Shown: one piece after another, positions 24,156 through 32,836 of the stretch
Position numbering within the stretch: the stretch's first letter is position 1
Layout: each line of letters begins with the position of its first letter
NCBI RefSeq assembly: GCF_024105635.1
Contig: NZ_WYDQ01000001.1
Location: 434,001-498,000, forward strand
Direction of reading: 5' to 3'
Length of the DNA: 64,000 bases
DNA from: Oceanicola sp. 502str15
Lineage (GTDB): Bacteria; Pseudomonadota; Alphaproteobacteria; Rhodobacterales; Rhodobacteraceae
Translations under genes and position numbers: made by a program
Notes under the pieces: generated by a model
Told to the model about the DNA's origin: nothing
Seen by the model: only the letters and a program-made list of their open reading frames with translations
Databases searched by the model: none

Positions 24156-24619
24156 CCGAAGCCGCACTGCAACAAATCCTCGACCGTCACGAGATCGAGG
24201 CGCTGAACCTGCAATTCGCCCGCGCGCTGGACGGCGGCACTGTGGAGCAGTTTCTGGCGATCTTCACCGAGGATGTGGATTACCGCAGCGGCGGGCGGGT
24301 GCTTCAGGGCCACGCGGCGCTGCGCGACTTCTTCGAGGCGCGGGCGGCGGCGGGCCGGGTCTCGCGCCACCTGATGAGCGGGCTCGACATTGCCTTCACC
24401 GGGGCAGACACGGCGCGGGTTCGCAGCACCTGGCTCACCTTCGCAGGCGCGGGGCCGCTGCCTGTGTCGGGCTGCACGCCCTTTCTCGTGGCCGATGTGG
24501 AAGACGACTGCCTCCGCACCCCCGAAGGCTGGCGTATCTCCCGGCGCATCATCACGCCCATCTTCCGCAATCCAGAGATTGCCGCTCCGGTGGCGACCGG
24601 CAGCGAGGCGCAGCAATGA
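24152..24619 (+). CDS. SnoaL-like/NTF2-fold protein
   Basis: A 155-residue single-domain protein with the NTF2-like cone fold. Seen: an N-terminal helix 'ALQQILDRHEIEALNLQFARALDGG', 'FLAIFTEDVDYRSGGRVLQGHAALRDFF' and the late 'GWRISRRIITPIFRN' strand, as in SnoaL-like isomerases and dehydratase-like proteins and in dioxygenase small subunits. No oxygenase large subunit is beside it, so an isomerase or hydratase step on the ring-cleavage product is a possible role. Overlaps by 4 bases on both sides. Confidence 0.75.
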   Translation: MTEAALQQILDRHEIEALNLQFARALDGGTVEQFLAIFTEDVDYRSGGRVLQGHAALRDFFEARAAAGRVSRHLMSGLDIAFTGADTARVRSTWLTFAGAGPLPVSGCTPFLVADVEDDCLRTPEGWRISRRIITPIFRNPEIAAPVATGSEAQQ

Positions 24620-25422
24620 CCCGGCGCATCGAGGTTCCCGGCGGCTGGCTCGCGGTTGAAGATCAGGGCGCCGGAGCGCCCGTGGTCTTCCTCCACGGGT
24701 TCTCGCTCGATCATCGGTCGTGGGAGCCGCAGATGAACGCCTTCCGCGCGCGGCACCGCTGCATCGCCTATGATCTGCGCGGCTTCGGGCAAAGCAGCCT
24801 GCCGCAGGGCGATTATGACCACGTGGCCGATCTGGAGGCCCTGAGGGCGGCCCTCGGCCTCGACCGCTTCAGTCTCGTCGGCCTTTCGCTCGGGGCCAAT
24901 GTGGCCCGCGCTTATGCGGCCAGCCACCCGGAGCGCGTGGCCGGTCTCGTCCTGGCCTCCAGCGGCCTTGCGGGGCACGACTGGGGCGGCGCACCGCGCC
25001 CGCCCGAAGAAGCCCTTCAGGTCGCGCAAGCCCAGGGGCCGGAGGCTGCACGCGCCTTCTGGCTCGCCCACCCGCTCTTTGCCTCGCTCGCCGACGCACC
25101 CGAAGCCCGCGCCTCGGTCCACCGGCAGGTCGCGGACTACGCGCTCTGGCACTGGCGCGCGCCCGGTCGCGCGGCGCGGATCGCGGATGCCGGTGCGCTG
25201 GCCGACCTGTCCGTGCCCACCCTGGTAATCTCCGGCGACCGCGACCTGCAGGGCTACCGCGACATCGCCGCCACGCTCGCCCGCGAGATCCCCACGGCCC
25301 GCCTCACGCGCATCGCAGGTGCGGGCCACATGGTGAACCTCGAAGCCCCCGAGACCTTCAACACCGCCCTCGCACAATTTCTCGCCACCCACGGCACCCC
25401 AGAGGAGGAGACCCAGCCATGA
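24616..25422 (+). CDS. Alpha/beta fold hydrolase
   Basis: A 268-residue alpha/beta hydrolase. Seen: 'VVFLHGFSLDHRSWEPQ' with the oxyanion HG, nucleophile Ser in 'GLSLGAN' near residue 93, Asp in 'ISGDRDL' near 212 and His in 'GAGHMVNLE' near 240, a complete triad. Relatives in aromatic pathways are lactonases (PcaD) or C-C hydrolases for meta-cleavage products. It overlaps ligA by 4 bases, so hydrolysis of a ring-cleavage product or an ester of the substrate is likely. Confidence 0.85.
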   Translation: MTRRIEVPGGWLAVEDQGAGAPVVFLHGFSLDHRSWEPQMNAFRARHRCIAYDLRGFGQSSLPQGDYDHVADLEALRAALGLDRFSLVGLSLGANVARAYAASHPERVAGLVLASSGLAGHDWGGAPRPPEEALQVAQAQGPEAARAFWLAHPLFASLADAPEARASVHRQVADYALWHWRAPGRAARIADAGALADLSVPTLVISGDRDLQGYRDIAATLAREIPTARLTRIAGAGHMVNLEAPETFNTALAQFLATHGTPEEETQP

Positions 25423-25796
25423 GCAACTCGATGGACCTCACGCTCGATCCGCCGGGCACCTATGTCTACACAGCCGAGATGGCGCTGAAGGGCCACCGGC
25501 TCACCGCCTTCGGCCTGTCGCTGAGGCGGGCGCACAACCGCGAGGCCTTCCTCGCCGATGAGGCGGGATACATGGGCCGCCACGGGCTTTCAGACACCGA
25601 GATCGCCCATGTTCTTTCCCGCGACTGGACCGCGCTCATCGCGGCGGGTGGCCACCTTCAGGCCATGCTCAAGGTGGCCGCGACCGTGGGGCAGAACCTC
25701 TGGCACATCGGCGCGCATAACTCCGGGATGACCGTGGAGGAGTTGATGGCCATTTGCCCGCGCAGGATCAGCGCCATACCGGGGGAGGAGGGCTGA
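25419..25796 (+). CDS. ligA: Protocatechuate 4,5-dioxygenase-type alpha subunit (LigA)
   Basis: The 125-residue small helical subunit of a type II extradiol dioxygenase. Seen: 'LKGHRLTAFGLSLRRAHNREAFLADEAGYMGRHGLSD', then 'DWTALIAAGGHLQAMLKVAATVGQNLWHIGAHNSGMTVEEL', both typical LigA helices that cover the active site of LigB. Its stop overlaps the ligB start by one base (TGATG), so the two subunits are made together. Confidence 0.88.
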   Translation: MSNSMDLTLDPPGTYVYTAEMALKGHRLTAFGLSLRRAHNREAFLADEAGYMGRHGLSDTEIAHVLSRDWTALIAAGGHLQAMLKVAATVGQNLWHIGAHNSGMTVEELMAICPRRISAIPGEEG

Positions 25797-26635
25797 TGGC
25801 GCGCATCGTCGGCGGCTTCGGCATTTCGCACACCCCCTCGATGGGGCTGGAGTTCGACAAGGGCATCGCGGGCGACTGGGCGCCGCATTGGAAGCCATGG
25901 TTCGACGGCACCCGGCCGGTGAAGGACTGGCTCGACAGAATGGCGCCGGACCGGTTGATGATCGTCTACAACGACCACCTCAACCACTTCGACTTCTCTG
26001 CCTGTCCAACCCTCGCTATCGGCGTTTCCGACACCTACCCGCAGGCCGACGAGGGCTGGGGGCCGCGCCCCTACCCGGACCTGCCGGGCGACACCGCCAT
26101 GTCGCTGCACATGACCGAACGCCTCGTGCGCGGCGGCTTCGACCTGACGGTCTGCCAGGACCTCTCGGTCGATCACGGCATATACTCCTGGCTGCCCTAC
26201 CTGCTCGATGCACCGTGGCAGGTGCCGGTCTGCCCGCTGGCGGTGAACATGGTGCGCCACCCGATCCCCACCAGCCAGCGGCTCTGGGATCTGGGCCGGG
26301 CCATCGGCACCGCGTTGCGCGAGATGCCCGGCGACGAGCGGGTCGTGGTGGTCGGCACCGGCGGCATGTCGCACCAGATCAGCGGTGCCCGCTTCGGCAT
26401 CGCCAACGAAGGCCTCGACAGGTGGTTCCTGCGCCACCTGCGAAACGACCCGCAGATGCTGGTCGACACCCCGCAGGAAGACTTCATGCGGCTGGGGGGC
26501 ACGGAGGCCTCGGAACTGGCGATCTGGTTCGCGATGCGGGCCGCGCTCTCCGAAGAGGTCGCGGAAGTCTACACCTACCATACCTTTCCCGCGGTCACGG
26601 GCTGCGGTGTCGTGGTCTATGAGGAGCAGGGCTAG
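25796..26635 (+). CDS. ligB: Protocatechuate 4,5-dioxygenase-type beta subunit (LigB)
   Basis: Catalytic Fe(II) subunit, 279 residues, of a LigAB-type extradiol dioxygenase that opens protocatechuate (or gallate or a related catechol) between C4 and C5. Seen: iron ligands H12 ('GISHTPSM') and H61 ('YNDHLNHF'), catalytic His193 in 'GTGGMSHQ', and 'PADEGWGPRPxPD'-like and 'SVDHGIYSWLP' segments that match Sphingobium LigB, including the exact numbering of H12 and H61. The frame is open from 25754; ATG 25796 is right. Together with the tph-like cassette it would allow terephthalate to protocatechuate to meta-cleavage. The later Lig enzymes are not in the window. Confidence 0.88.
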   Translation: MARIVGGFGISHTPSMGLEFDKGIAGDWAPHWKPWFDGTRPVKDWLDRMAPDRLMIVYNDHLNHFDFSACPTLAIGVSDTYPQADEGWGPRPYPDLPGDTAMSLHMTERLVRGGFDLTVCQDLSVDHGIYSWLPYLLDAPWQVPVCPLAVNMVRHPIPTSQRLWDLGRAIGTALREMPGDERVVVVGTGGMSHQISGARFGIANEGLDRWFLRHLRNDPQMLVDTPQEDFMRLGGTEASELAIWFAMRAALSEEVAEVYTYHTFPAVTGCGVVVYEEQG

Positions 26636-26801
26636 ACGGCCGGGCAGGGCGGCAGTCACCGCAGAGCCGCGCCCTCAGGACACGGCTCCGGCTCTCCGAA
26701 CCCGTGCAGGTGGGCCTTCCGCCCGGGCCGGTGCAGGCCCTGCCGTTGTCGCAGGCACCGCCGGTAAGGAAAAATACACGCTTCACCCGGCGCGCAGCGG
26801 T

Positions 26802-26828
26802 GATCTGGCGGGGGCTGCCCGCCAGATC
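26802..26828. terminator. Hairpin between convergent ligB and ABC-transporter operons
   Basis: GATCTGGCGGG (26802-26812) and CCCGCCAGATC (26818-26828) form a perfect 11-bp stem with a 5-base loop, 10 bases beyond the ABC ATPase stop on the minus strand and 166 bases beyond ligB. No T run on either side. Probably a bidirectional transcript-end structure. The remaining 26636-26837 shows no gene. Confidence 0.5.
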
Positions 26829-26837
26829 GGGGGCCAC

Positions 26838-27608
26838 TCAGGCCGAAAGCGACCGCAGGATCGTCTCGCGGATCTCGTCCAGCTCCGCCGGCGCGGTCTC
26901 GCGCGAGATGCGGATGTCATGCGCAATCTCGGCAGGGCGCTTGAGCACCACGATCCGGTCGCCGATGTCGAAGGCTTCCTGGATCGAATGGGTGATGAAC
27001 ACCGCCGTCTTGTTGTTCTCCCGAACCAGCCGGGCGAACTCGGTGCGCAGCCGCTTCGAGGTCATCTCGTCGAGCGCCGAGAACGGCTCGTCGCAGAGCA
27101 GCAGCGGGGCATCCGTCGCGAAGGCCCGGCTGATCGAGACCCGCTGGCGCATGCCGCCGCTGAGCGCATGGGGGTAGTCGTTCTCATGCCCCTCCAGCCC
27201 CAGCTTGTGCAGCCAGTACAGCGCCTTCTCGCGCCGCTCGGCCTTGGAGATGCTCAGCATCTCCAGCCCCAGCTCGACATTGTCGACCGCGGTGCGCCAG
27301 GGCAGCAGCCTGTCGTTCTGAAACACGATCGCCATCTTGCCGCGATACCAGTCGAAGTTGGCGAAGGGCGCGCGGCCCATCACCTCGACGGTGCCTTCGG
27401 TGGGCGAGGTGAGCCCCGAGATCATGTTGAACATGGTGGATTTGCCGCAGCCGGTCTTGCCGAGCAGCGCCACGAGCTGCCCCTTGCCGATCTCGATGCT
27501 GAGGTCGTCCACCGCCGTCAGCGCGCCGAAACGCTTGCTGACATTGGTGAAGCTGATCTCGGTTTCGAGGCTGGCAGTTTCCGTGGGGGCTGCGTCGCGG
27601 ATGTTCAT
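26838..27608 (-). CDS. ABC transporter ATP-binding protein, NitT/TauT type
   Basis: A 256-residue ATPase. Seen: Walker A 'GKTGCGKST' near residue 52, Q-loop 'VFQNDRLLPW', signature 'LSGGMRQR', Walker B 'LLLCDEPFSALD' and the switch His in 'FITHSIQEAF', characteristic of nitrate/sulfonate/taurine-type importers (TauB/SsuB). ATG 27608 has GGAG six bases before it; ATG 27620 overlapping the permease stop is an alternative start. Third gene of a binding protein-permease-ATPase operon. Confidence 0.92.
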   Translation of the reverse strand: MNIRDAAPTETASLETEISFTNVSKRFGALTAVDDLSIEIGKGQLVALLGKTGCGKSTMFNMISGLTSPTEGTVEVMGRAPFANFDWYRGKMAIVFQNDRLLPWRTAVDNVELGLEMLSISKAERREKALYWLHKLGLEGHENDYPHALSGGMRQRVSISRAFATDAPLLLCDEPFSALDEMTSKRLRTEFARLVRENNKTAVFITHSIQEAFDIGDRIVVLKRPAEIAHDIRISRETAPAELDEIRETILRSLSA

Positions 27609-27619
27609 TGCGGTCTCCA

Positions 27620-28426
27620 TCAGTGGCGCTCTGAAATGGCGCGGTAGCGGAAAGCGGCGCGCTCGATGAGGGAAAGAACCCACTGGAACAGCAGGACGAA
27701 AAAGACGAGCTGCAAGGTCCAGGCCAGGGCACCGGCCATGTCGAACAACTGCTGCTGCTGGAGCAGCTGGTAGCCGACACCGCCGGAGGAGCCGACGAGC
27801 TCTGCCACCACGACCACGCGGCTGGCATTTCCGAGGTTGACCTTCCAGGCCGTCAGCATCTCGGGCAGCACGGCGGGCAGCACCATCGAGGTGAAGTATT
27901 TCACCCGGCCGGGCCGGAAGCTCATCACCATCTCCGACAGATCCTTGTCCATGCCCCGCAGCGCACCGACCGTCTGGAAGGTGAAGGCGGGCAGGGTGGT
28001 CATGATCATGATGAAGATGATGCGAAACTCGACCCCGTGGAACCAGATGATCGCAAACACCACCCAGGACAGGGCAGGGATGCCCTGAAAGAAGGTGAGT
28101 GTGGGCGTCAGCAGCTTGTCGGCAATGCGGAAGTTGGTGATCGTGATGCCGAGGATCGCGCCGATCACGAAGGCCCCGGCAAGACCGCCCAAAATGCGCA
28201 GGGCCGTGGCCAGAACGCTGGAGAACTGCGACCAGGTCGTCAGGATCTCCCAGACCCGGGCAAAGACATCGATCAGCGATGGAAACAGGAACGGCGGAAA
28301 GAACGCCGCAGCGATCTGCCATGCGGCGGCGATCAGCACGAAGGGCGCGGCGATCCAGAAGATCCGCCGCGCCGCTCCGAAGGCCGGACCGGCGTAGGGG
28401 TGCTGTCCCGGCGTAACGTCGGTCAT
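27620..28426 (-). CDS. ABC transporter permease, NitT/TauT type
   Basis: A 268-residue inner-membrane protein with about six hydrophobic helices. The BPD_transp_1 EAA-loop region is present in 'KYFTSMVLPAVLPEMLTAWKVNLGNASRVVVVAELVG' around residues 175-215, with helix 'FFQGIPALSWVVFAIIWF' before it. It overlaps the binding-protein stop by one base and the ATPase gene starts within 12 bases, so this is a complete importer. Substrate is unknown; sulfonates, thiamine precursors and aromatic acids are all used by this family. Confidence 0.9.
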   Translation of the reverse strand: MTDVTPGQHPYAGPAFGAARRIFWIAAPFVLIAAAWQIAAAFFPPFLFPSLIDVFARVWEILTTWSQFSSVLATALRILGGLAGAFVIGAILGITITNFRIADKLLTPTLTFFQGIPALSWVVFAIIWFHGVEFRIIFIMIMTTLPAFTFQTVGALRGMDKDLSEMVMSFRPGRVKYFTSMVLPAVLPEMLTAWKVNLGNASRVVVVAELVGSSGGVGYQLLQQQQLFDMAGALAWTLQLVFFVLLFQWVLSLIERAAFRYRAISERH

Positions 28427-29400
28427 CAGTTGCCCTCACCGGAGTAGATGGTTGCGTCGGTGGGCATCTTCGGCAGGTATTCCAGCTCGACGCCAACCTT
28501 GTAGACGCTCCTGATCTCCTCGACGAGATCCGACGCCATCGCCACGTTCAGCCCCAGCCGATCATTCTGCTCGATCAGGTTGACGTAGTTGGTTTTCACG
28601 TCCTCTGTGCCGTCCCGTGCGATGATGGTCGCGGCCTCTTCGGGGTTCGCGGTGACCCACTCGGCGGCTTCGCTATAGGCGGCGTAGAGCGCCTGAACCG
28701 TTTCGGGGTTTTCGGCAACCCAGGAGGTATGCGCAGCCACGCCGAGGTAGGGAATATCATCGGAGCCGGCGAAGTCTTCCCAGGCGCTGGTGATGTTGAG
28801 GTCGATCGAGCGGATCGCCGGGTTCTGTGCCGAAAGCGAGGTGAAGGCCGGCTCCCAGAGCTGGACGGCGGCGGCGCGGTCGGCCATCGCATAGCCCACG
28901 AGGCCCGGAGGCGCGGTGTTCACGGCCGTCACCTTCGACAGGTCGACGCCCTGCTGCCCGGCGAGCCAGCGGAACATCTGGTAGTTGGTGGTTCCGGTCG
29001 CGGCGGCAAGGTCCTTGCCCTGCAGGTCGGCAAGGGTCTGCACGTCGTCGCGGGTGGTCACCACCGCGCCCCAGTAGTTGAACAGGTTGAAGAGGTAGGT
29101 CGCCTCTACACCGCGCGCTTCGGCCAGTCCGACGGTGAGCAGGGCGGCGCTGCCACCAACCTTGAACTCACCGGAGTTGAACTGCGCCGCATAGGCGTCG
29201 GGTGTGCGCTCCTCGAAGGTGATGTCGAGGCCATTGGCCGTATCGAACCCCTGCGCCTTGATCACCGGCGGCAGGAAGGCCCCGAGCGAGGGCGGGCCGA
29301 ACACCACGATGGACACTTCGGTGGGCGTGTCCTGCGCCATCGCAGGTGCGCCGATTGAAAGCGCGGCCGCAGCCAGCGCAATTATGCTGTATTGAGTCAT
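28426..29400 (-). CDS. ABC transporter substrate-binding protein, NitT/TauT type
   Basis: Periplasmic binding protein of 324 residues. Seen: a signal peptide of about 22 residues ending 'SIGAPAMA', 'VSIVVFGPPSLGAFLPPVIKAQGFD', the 'ADLQGKDLAAATGTTNYQMFRWLAGQQGVDL' segment typical of SsuA/ThiY-like proteins, and a closing helix with 'PTDATIY'. ATG 29400 follows GGAGGAC; the open frame upstream to 29448 is not used. First gene of the ABC operon, with a good sigma-70 promoter about 90-115 bases upstream. Confidence 0.9.
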   Translation of the reverse strand: MTQYSIIALAAAALSIGAPAMAQDTPTEVSIVVFGPPSLGAFLPPVIKAQGFDTANGLDITFEERTPDAYAAQFNSGEFKVGGSAALLTVGLAEARGVEATYLFNLFNYWGAVVTTRDDVQTLADLQGKDLAAATGTTNYQMFRWLAGQQGVDLSKVTAVNTAPPGLVGYAMADRAAAVQLWEPAFTSLSAQNPAIRSIDLNITSAWEDFAGSDDIPYLGVAAHTSWVAENPETVQALYAAYSEAAEWVTANPEEAATIIARDGTEDVKTNYVNLIEQNDRLGLNVAMASDLVEEIRSVYKVGVELEYLPKMPTDATIYSGEGN

Positions 29401-29487
29401 GTAGTCCTCCCATTGCTGACCGTCCTGCCCTGTCACCAATCGCCACAAGGCGCATCAGGATGGGAACATCTTGGTCATTGCGCTAAC

Positions 29488-29517
29488 ACTTTAGGGGCAA
29501 TATATCAAAATTGTCAA
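29488..29517 (-). promoter_or_regulatory. Candidate sigma-70 promoter of the ABC transporter operon, with dyad
   Basis: On the minus strand TTGACA (29517-29512) is followed after 18 bases by TAAAGT (29493-29488). The -35 is inside the perfect dyad AAATTG-T-CAATTT (29508-29520), a possible operator. The 29401-29697 divergent region is unusually AT-rich for this window. Confidence 0.5.
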
Positions 29518-29551
29518 TTTAAATGTGTGTCAATCTGGAGGGTGCGGTGTG

Positions 29552-29565
29552 TATTGTGGTACAAT
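29552..29565 (+). promoter_or_regulatory. Candidate extended -10 promoter and dyad before the TauE/SafE gene
   Basis: TGGTACAAT (29557-29565) is an extended -10 (TGn-TACAAT), lying in the dyad ATTGT-GGT-ACAAT (29553-29565). No convincing -35 is present. It would drive the permease gene at 29698 with a leader of roughly 125 bases, or mark an operator. Confidence 0.35.
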
Positions 29566-29697
29566 CTGTGCTGCGAAAGCGATCATGGGTGTGAGGTTTG
29601 CGGATTATAAGGGGTTTTCCGCAATTCGCGCTTTCGCAATTGCAGCATTCCTCGCCCTGGAATCCAAGATTGTCACACTTTTCGAGATGGCAAAGTC

Positions 29698-30456
29698 ATG
29701 ATTGATCCCCTCGCCGTCCTCATTGCCTCCTGCCTTCTCACCGCGGGGGCGACCATCAAGGGCCTGCTCGGAATCGGCCTCCCCATGGTGGCGATCCCCG
29801 GACTGACGCTGGTCTTCGGCCTGCCCACGGCGCTGGCCATGGTCAGCATCCCTGTCGCCGCCGCCAACCTCTGGCAGGTCTGGCTCTATCGCCGGACAGA
29901 GGGCATCTGGCCGGTGCTTCTGCCCTTCGTCTGCGCCGGGGCGCTGGGCACGGCGTTGGGCACGATCATCCTCGTATCCGTGGCAGAAGTGGTGCTGGAG
30001 CTGGCCCTCGCGGCGATGCTGGTCGCCTATATCGTCTTTCGCGTGGCCCAGCCGGGCTGGGCGCTCTCCGGCCGCAGGGCGAGGGCAGGGGCGCTGCCGG
30101 TCGGGCTGGCGGCGGGCATGCTGCACGGGGCCACCGGCATTTCCGGCCCCATCGGCATCACCTTCTTCCATGCGCAGGGGCTGCAACGCCCGCAGTTCAT
30201 TCTGGCCTCGGGCGTCATGTTCCTCTGCTTCACCCTCGTGCAGATCCCCATGCTGGGGGCCACCGGCGTCCTCGGCGGCAGCGAGGCCCTCGTGGGCATC
30301 GTCGGCCTGCCCGCGGTGGCGCTCGGCCTCTATCTCGGAGATCGCCTCGCGCGCCGGGTCGACCCGGTGCTCTTCGACCGTCTCGTGCTGCTGGTGCTGG
30401 GCTGGACGGCGGGCGCGCTCCTGTGGCGGGCGGTGGGCGCGCTCGTTGCCGGCTAG
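29698..30456 (+). CDS. Sulfite exporter TauE/SafE family protein
   Basis: A 252-residue membrane protein with about eight hydrophobic helices and the two TauE-type glycine-rich re-entrant motifs, 'LTAGATIKGLLGIGLPMVAIPGL' near residue 20 and 'GMLHGATGISGPIGITFFHAQGL' near residue 145. Family members export sulfite, sulfoacetate or other organic anions. It is divergent from the NitT/TauT ABC importer, which makes a sulfonate import/sulfite export pair plausible but unproved. Its stop codon lies in a CTAG shared with the convergent TauE/SafE gene. Confidence 0.87.
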   Translation: MIDPLAVLIASCLLTAGATIKGLLGIGLPMVAIPGLTLVFGLPTALAMVSIPVAAANLWQVWLYRRTEGIWPVLLPFVCAGALGTALGTIILVSVAEVVLELALAAMLVAYIVFRVAQPGWALSGRRARAGALPVGLAAGMLHGATGISGPIGITFFHAQGLQRPQFILASGVMFLCFTLVQIPMLGATGVLGGSEALVGIVGLPAVALGLYLGDRLARRVDPVLFDRLVLLVLGWTAGALLWRAVGALVAG

Positions 30457-31238
30457 GTGGCAAAGGCGCTGCGCAGAAACATCAGCGCCGCCCCGACCAC
30501 CAGCATCACCCGGTAGGCCTGAAAGAACAGCGTGTCCGTCATCCCTCGCGCCACCCGCGCCCCGATGAACCCGCAGACCATGCCGCCGGGCAGCAGCAGC
30601 AGCGCCTCGCAGAACACCGTCAGGGTCACATGGCCGGAGACCGAGAGCATGGTGGTGCGCCATACAAGGATCACCGCCGTCACAAGGATGATCGTGCCGC
30701 GAAAGCTGTATCGGTCAGGCGCGAAGATCCGCACGAAAAGCGAGATGAAGGCCACCGCGCCCGCCCCGATGATCCCCGAGATCAACCCGGCCACAACACC
30801 AAAGACCGGCGCCGCGAGCCGCTTGTGGCTGCGCACCCAAGGAGCCAGCGGATCGAGCAGCCCGCGCGCATCCGCGATCACCGAAAACATGATGACACCG
30901 CCCGCAAGCATCCCCAGCGACGCCCCGTCGATCCGGCTGAACACCCAGACCCCGAAGGCGATGGCCGGCAGCAGGAACACCCCCATCCGGAGCGTCAGGT
31001 CGCGCTGCCCGTACTTCAGCCCGTCGGGCATGTAGGGCAAGTGCAGCATCAGGTTGCAGAGCGCGGCGAGCACAACGGCCTGATGCGGCTCCACCAGAAA
31101 GGAGCCGACCACGATCAGGAACGGCACCGCTCCGTAGCCGAAGACGCCCTTCACGAAGAAGGCCGCCGCGTAGACACTGACCAGCAAGGTGATCTGCAGG
31201 GGCGTGAGCGCGTCGAAAGGAGTGATGCCGAAGATCAC
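30453..31238 (-). CDS. Sulfite exporter TauE/SafE family protein
   Basis: A 261-residue membrane protein of the same family as its convergent neighbour but not a close copy. Seen: 'AAFFVKGVFGYGAVPFLIVVGSFL' near residue 25 and 'GVVAGLISGIIGAGAVAFISLFV' near residue 148, the paired TauE motifs, in a predicted eight-helix protein. It lies 136 bases downstream of the aldehyde dehydrogenase on the same strand, so it may export an anion from that pathway. Bases 31239-31374 hold only a weak GGCCCG/CGGGCC hairpin (31271-31293). Confidence 0.87.
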   Translation of the reverse strand: MIFGITPFDALTPLQITLLVSVYAAAFFVKGVFGYGAVPFLIVVGSFLVEPHQAVVLAALCNLMLHLPYMPDGLKYGQRDLTLRMGVFLLPAIAFGVWVFSRIDGASLGMLAGGVIMFSVIADARGLLDPLAPWVRSHKRLAAPVFGVVAGLISGIIGAGAVAFISLFVRIFAPDRYSFRGTIILVTAVILVWRTTMLSVSGHVTLTVFCEALLLLPGGMVCGFIGARVARGMTDTLFFQAYRVMLVVGAALMFLRSAFAT

Positions 31239-31374
31239 GGGAGGGCCGAAGAGGTCACTCTGCGGGGGTCGGCCCGAACGCGATGGCCGGGCCTGGCGAA
31301 AAGGCGCGGGGCGAGGGCCGGCGGGGAGGGGGGATCACCCCGCAGCCGATCCGCCCCAGCACTGTGGCCCGGCC

Positions 31375-32805
31375 TCATGCCGCCGCGTAGCCGAGGATCG
31401 CCTTCAGCTCGGTGAAGTCCTCCAGCCCGTGCACCCCTTGCTCGCGCCCGTTGCCCGACTGGCGGTAGCCGCCAAAGGGCACGTCGCCCTTGGCCGCCGC
31501 GTAGTTCAGATAGACCCGGCCCACCCGGATCGCCCGCGAAACCCGCTTCAGCGCCTCCGGGTCGCTGCCCGACACATAGGTGGCCAGCCCGTAGGGCGTG
31601 TCATTGGCGATGGCGCAGGCCTCCTCCTCGCTGTCATAGCCGAGCAGGCAGAGCACCGGCCCGAAAATCTCCTCCCGAGCAATCCTCATGTCGTTGGTCA
31701 CGTCCCGAAACACCGTGGGGCGCACGTAGTAGCCGGTGTCCAGCCCCTCGGGTTTGCCGGGTCCGCCGGTCACGGCGGTCGCACCCTCCGAAAGGCCGCT
31801 CTCGATCAGCCCCTGCACCCGGTCCCACTGAACCTTCGAGACCAGCGGGCCAAGGTCGGTGCCCTGTTCGCGCGGATCGCCGGTCTTCATCTCTTCCGCC
31901 GCCCTTGCGGCAATCTCGGCGGCCTCGTCCATACGGCTGCGTTCCACCAGCATCCGCGTCGGCGCCTGGCACGATTGGCCGGTGTTGCGGAAGCAGAGCT
32001 TGGTGCCCGCGGCCACCGCCTTTGCGAAGTCGGCGGAGGGCAGGATCAGGTTGGCCGACTTGCCGCCCAGCTCCTGATGCACGCGCTTCACCGTGGCCGC
32101 GGCCGATTGCGCCACGGCGATGCCGCCCCGGGTGGAGCCGGTGAAGCTGACCATGTCGACGTCGCCGTGCGACGAAAGCTGTGCGCCGACCGAGGGCCCG
32201 TCGCCCTGCACCATGTTGAACACGCCCTCCGGCAGCCCGGCGGCGGCAATCGCCTCCGTCAGCACGATGGCGCTCAGCGGCGAGACTTCGGAGGGTTTCC
32301 AGACAATCGTGCACCCGGCGGCAAGGCCATAGGCGATCTTCGAGGCCGCCTGGTTCAGCGGCCAGTTCCACGGCGTGATGAAGGCGCAGACACCGACAGG
32401 CTCGCGCACTACCAGCGAGGTGCCGACCTGCTCCTCGAAGCGGTAATCCTGCAGGATCTTGGCCGCCATCACGAAGCGTTCGCGCGGCATGGCGATCTGC
32501 ACGCTGCGCGAAAACCCGAGCGGCGCCCCCATCTCGCTGGTCATCGCCTCCACCATCTCGTCGGCGCGCTTGTCGTATTCCACCAGAATGCGCTCCAGCG
32601 CGGCGCGGCGCTCCTGCGGGTCGCTGGTGCTCCAGCCGCCGTCAAAGGCGGCGCGGGCCGCGGCCACCGCATCGTCCACATCCTGCGCCGAAGCGGTGGT
32701 GATCGTCGCCTCCACGGCCTCGCTTGCGGGGTTGATGACATCGAGCTGCGTGCCGCCGGCCGGGCGCCAGGCGCCGTTGATAAAGGTGTCGCCGAGATGA
32801 TTCAT
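31375..32805 (-). CDS. Aldehyde dehydrogenase family protein
   Basis: A 476-residue NAD(P)-dependent aldehyde dehydrogenase. Seen: 'FITPWNWPLNQAASKIAYGLAAGCTIVWKPSE', 'FTGSTRGGIAVAQ', general base Glu in 'QELGGKSANLIL' and catalytic Cys279 in 'NTGQSCQAPTRM'. It is divergent from a benzoylformate-decarboxylase-like gene over an 83-bp region with a 20-bp palindrome. Decarboxylation of a 2-oxo acid to an aldehyde followed by oxidation to an acid, as in the mandelate pathway (MdlC then MdlD), is the simplest joint role (inference). Confidence 0.9.
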   Translation of the reverse strand: MNHLGDTFINGAWRPAGGTQLDVINPASEAVEATITTASAQDVDDAVAAARAAFDGGWSTSDPQERRAALERILVEYDKRADEMVEAMTSEMGAPLGFSRSVQIAMPRERFVMAAKILQDYRFEEQVGTSLVVREPVGVCAFITPWNWPLNQAASKIAYGLAAGCTIVWKPSEVSPLSAIVLTEAIAAAGLPEGVFNMVQGDGPSVGAQLSSHGDVDMVSFTGSTRGGIAVAQSAAATVKRVHQELGGKSANLILPSADFAKAVAAGTKLCFRNTGQSCQAPTRMLVERSRMDEAAEIAARAAEEMKTGDPREQGTDLGPLVSKVQWDRVQGLIESGLSEGATAVTGGPGKPEGLDTGYYVRPTVFRDVTNDMRIAREEIFGPVLCLLGYDSEEEACAIANDTPYGLATYVSGSDPEALKRVSRAIRVGRVYLNYAAAKGDVPFGGYRQSGNGREQGVHGLEDFTELKAILGYAAA

Positions 32806-32836
32806 GGCCGCTGCTCCCTGATGTGCTTGCAGATCA

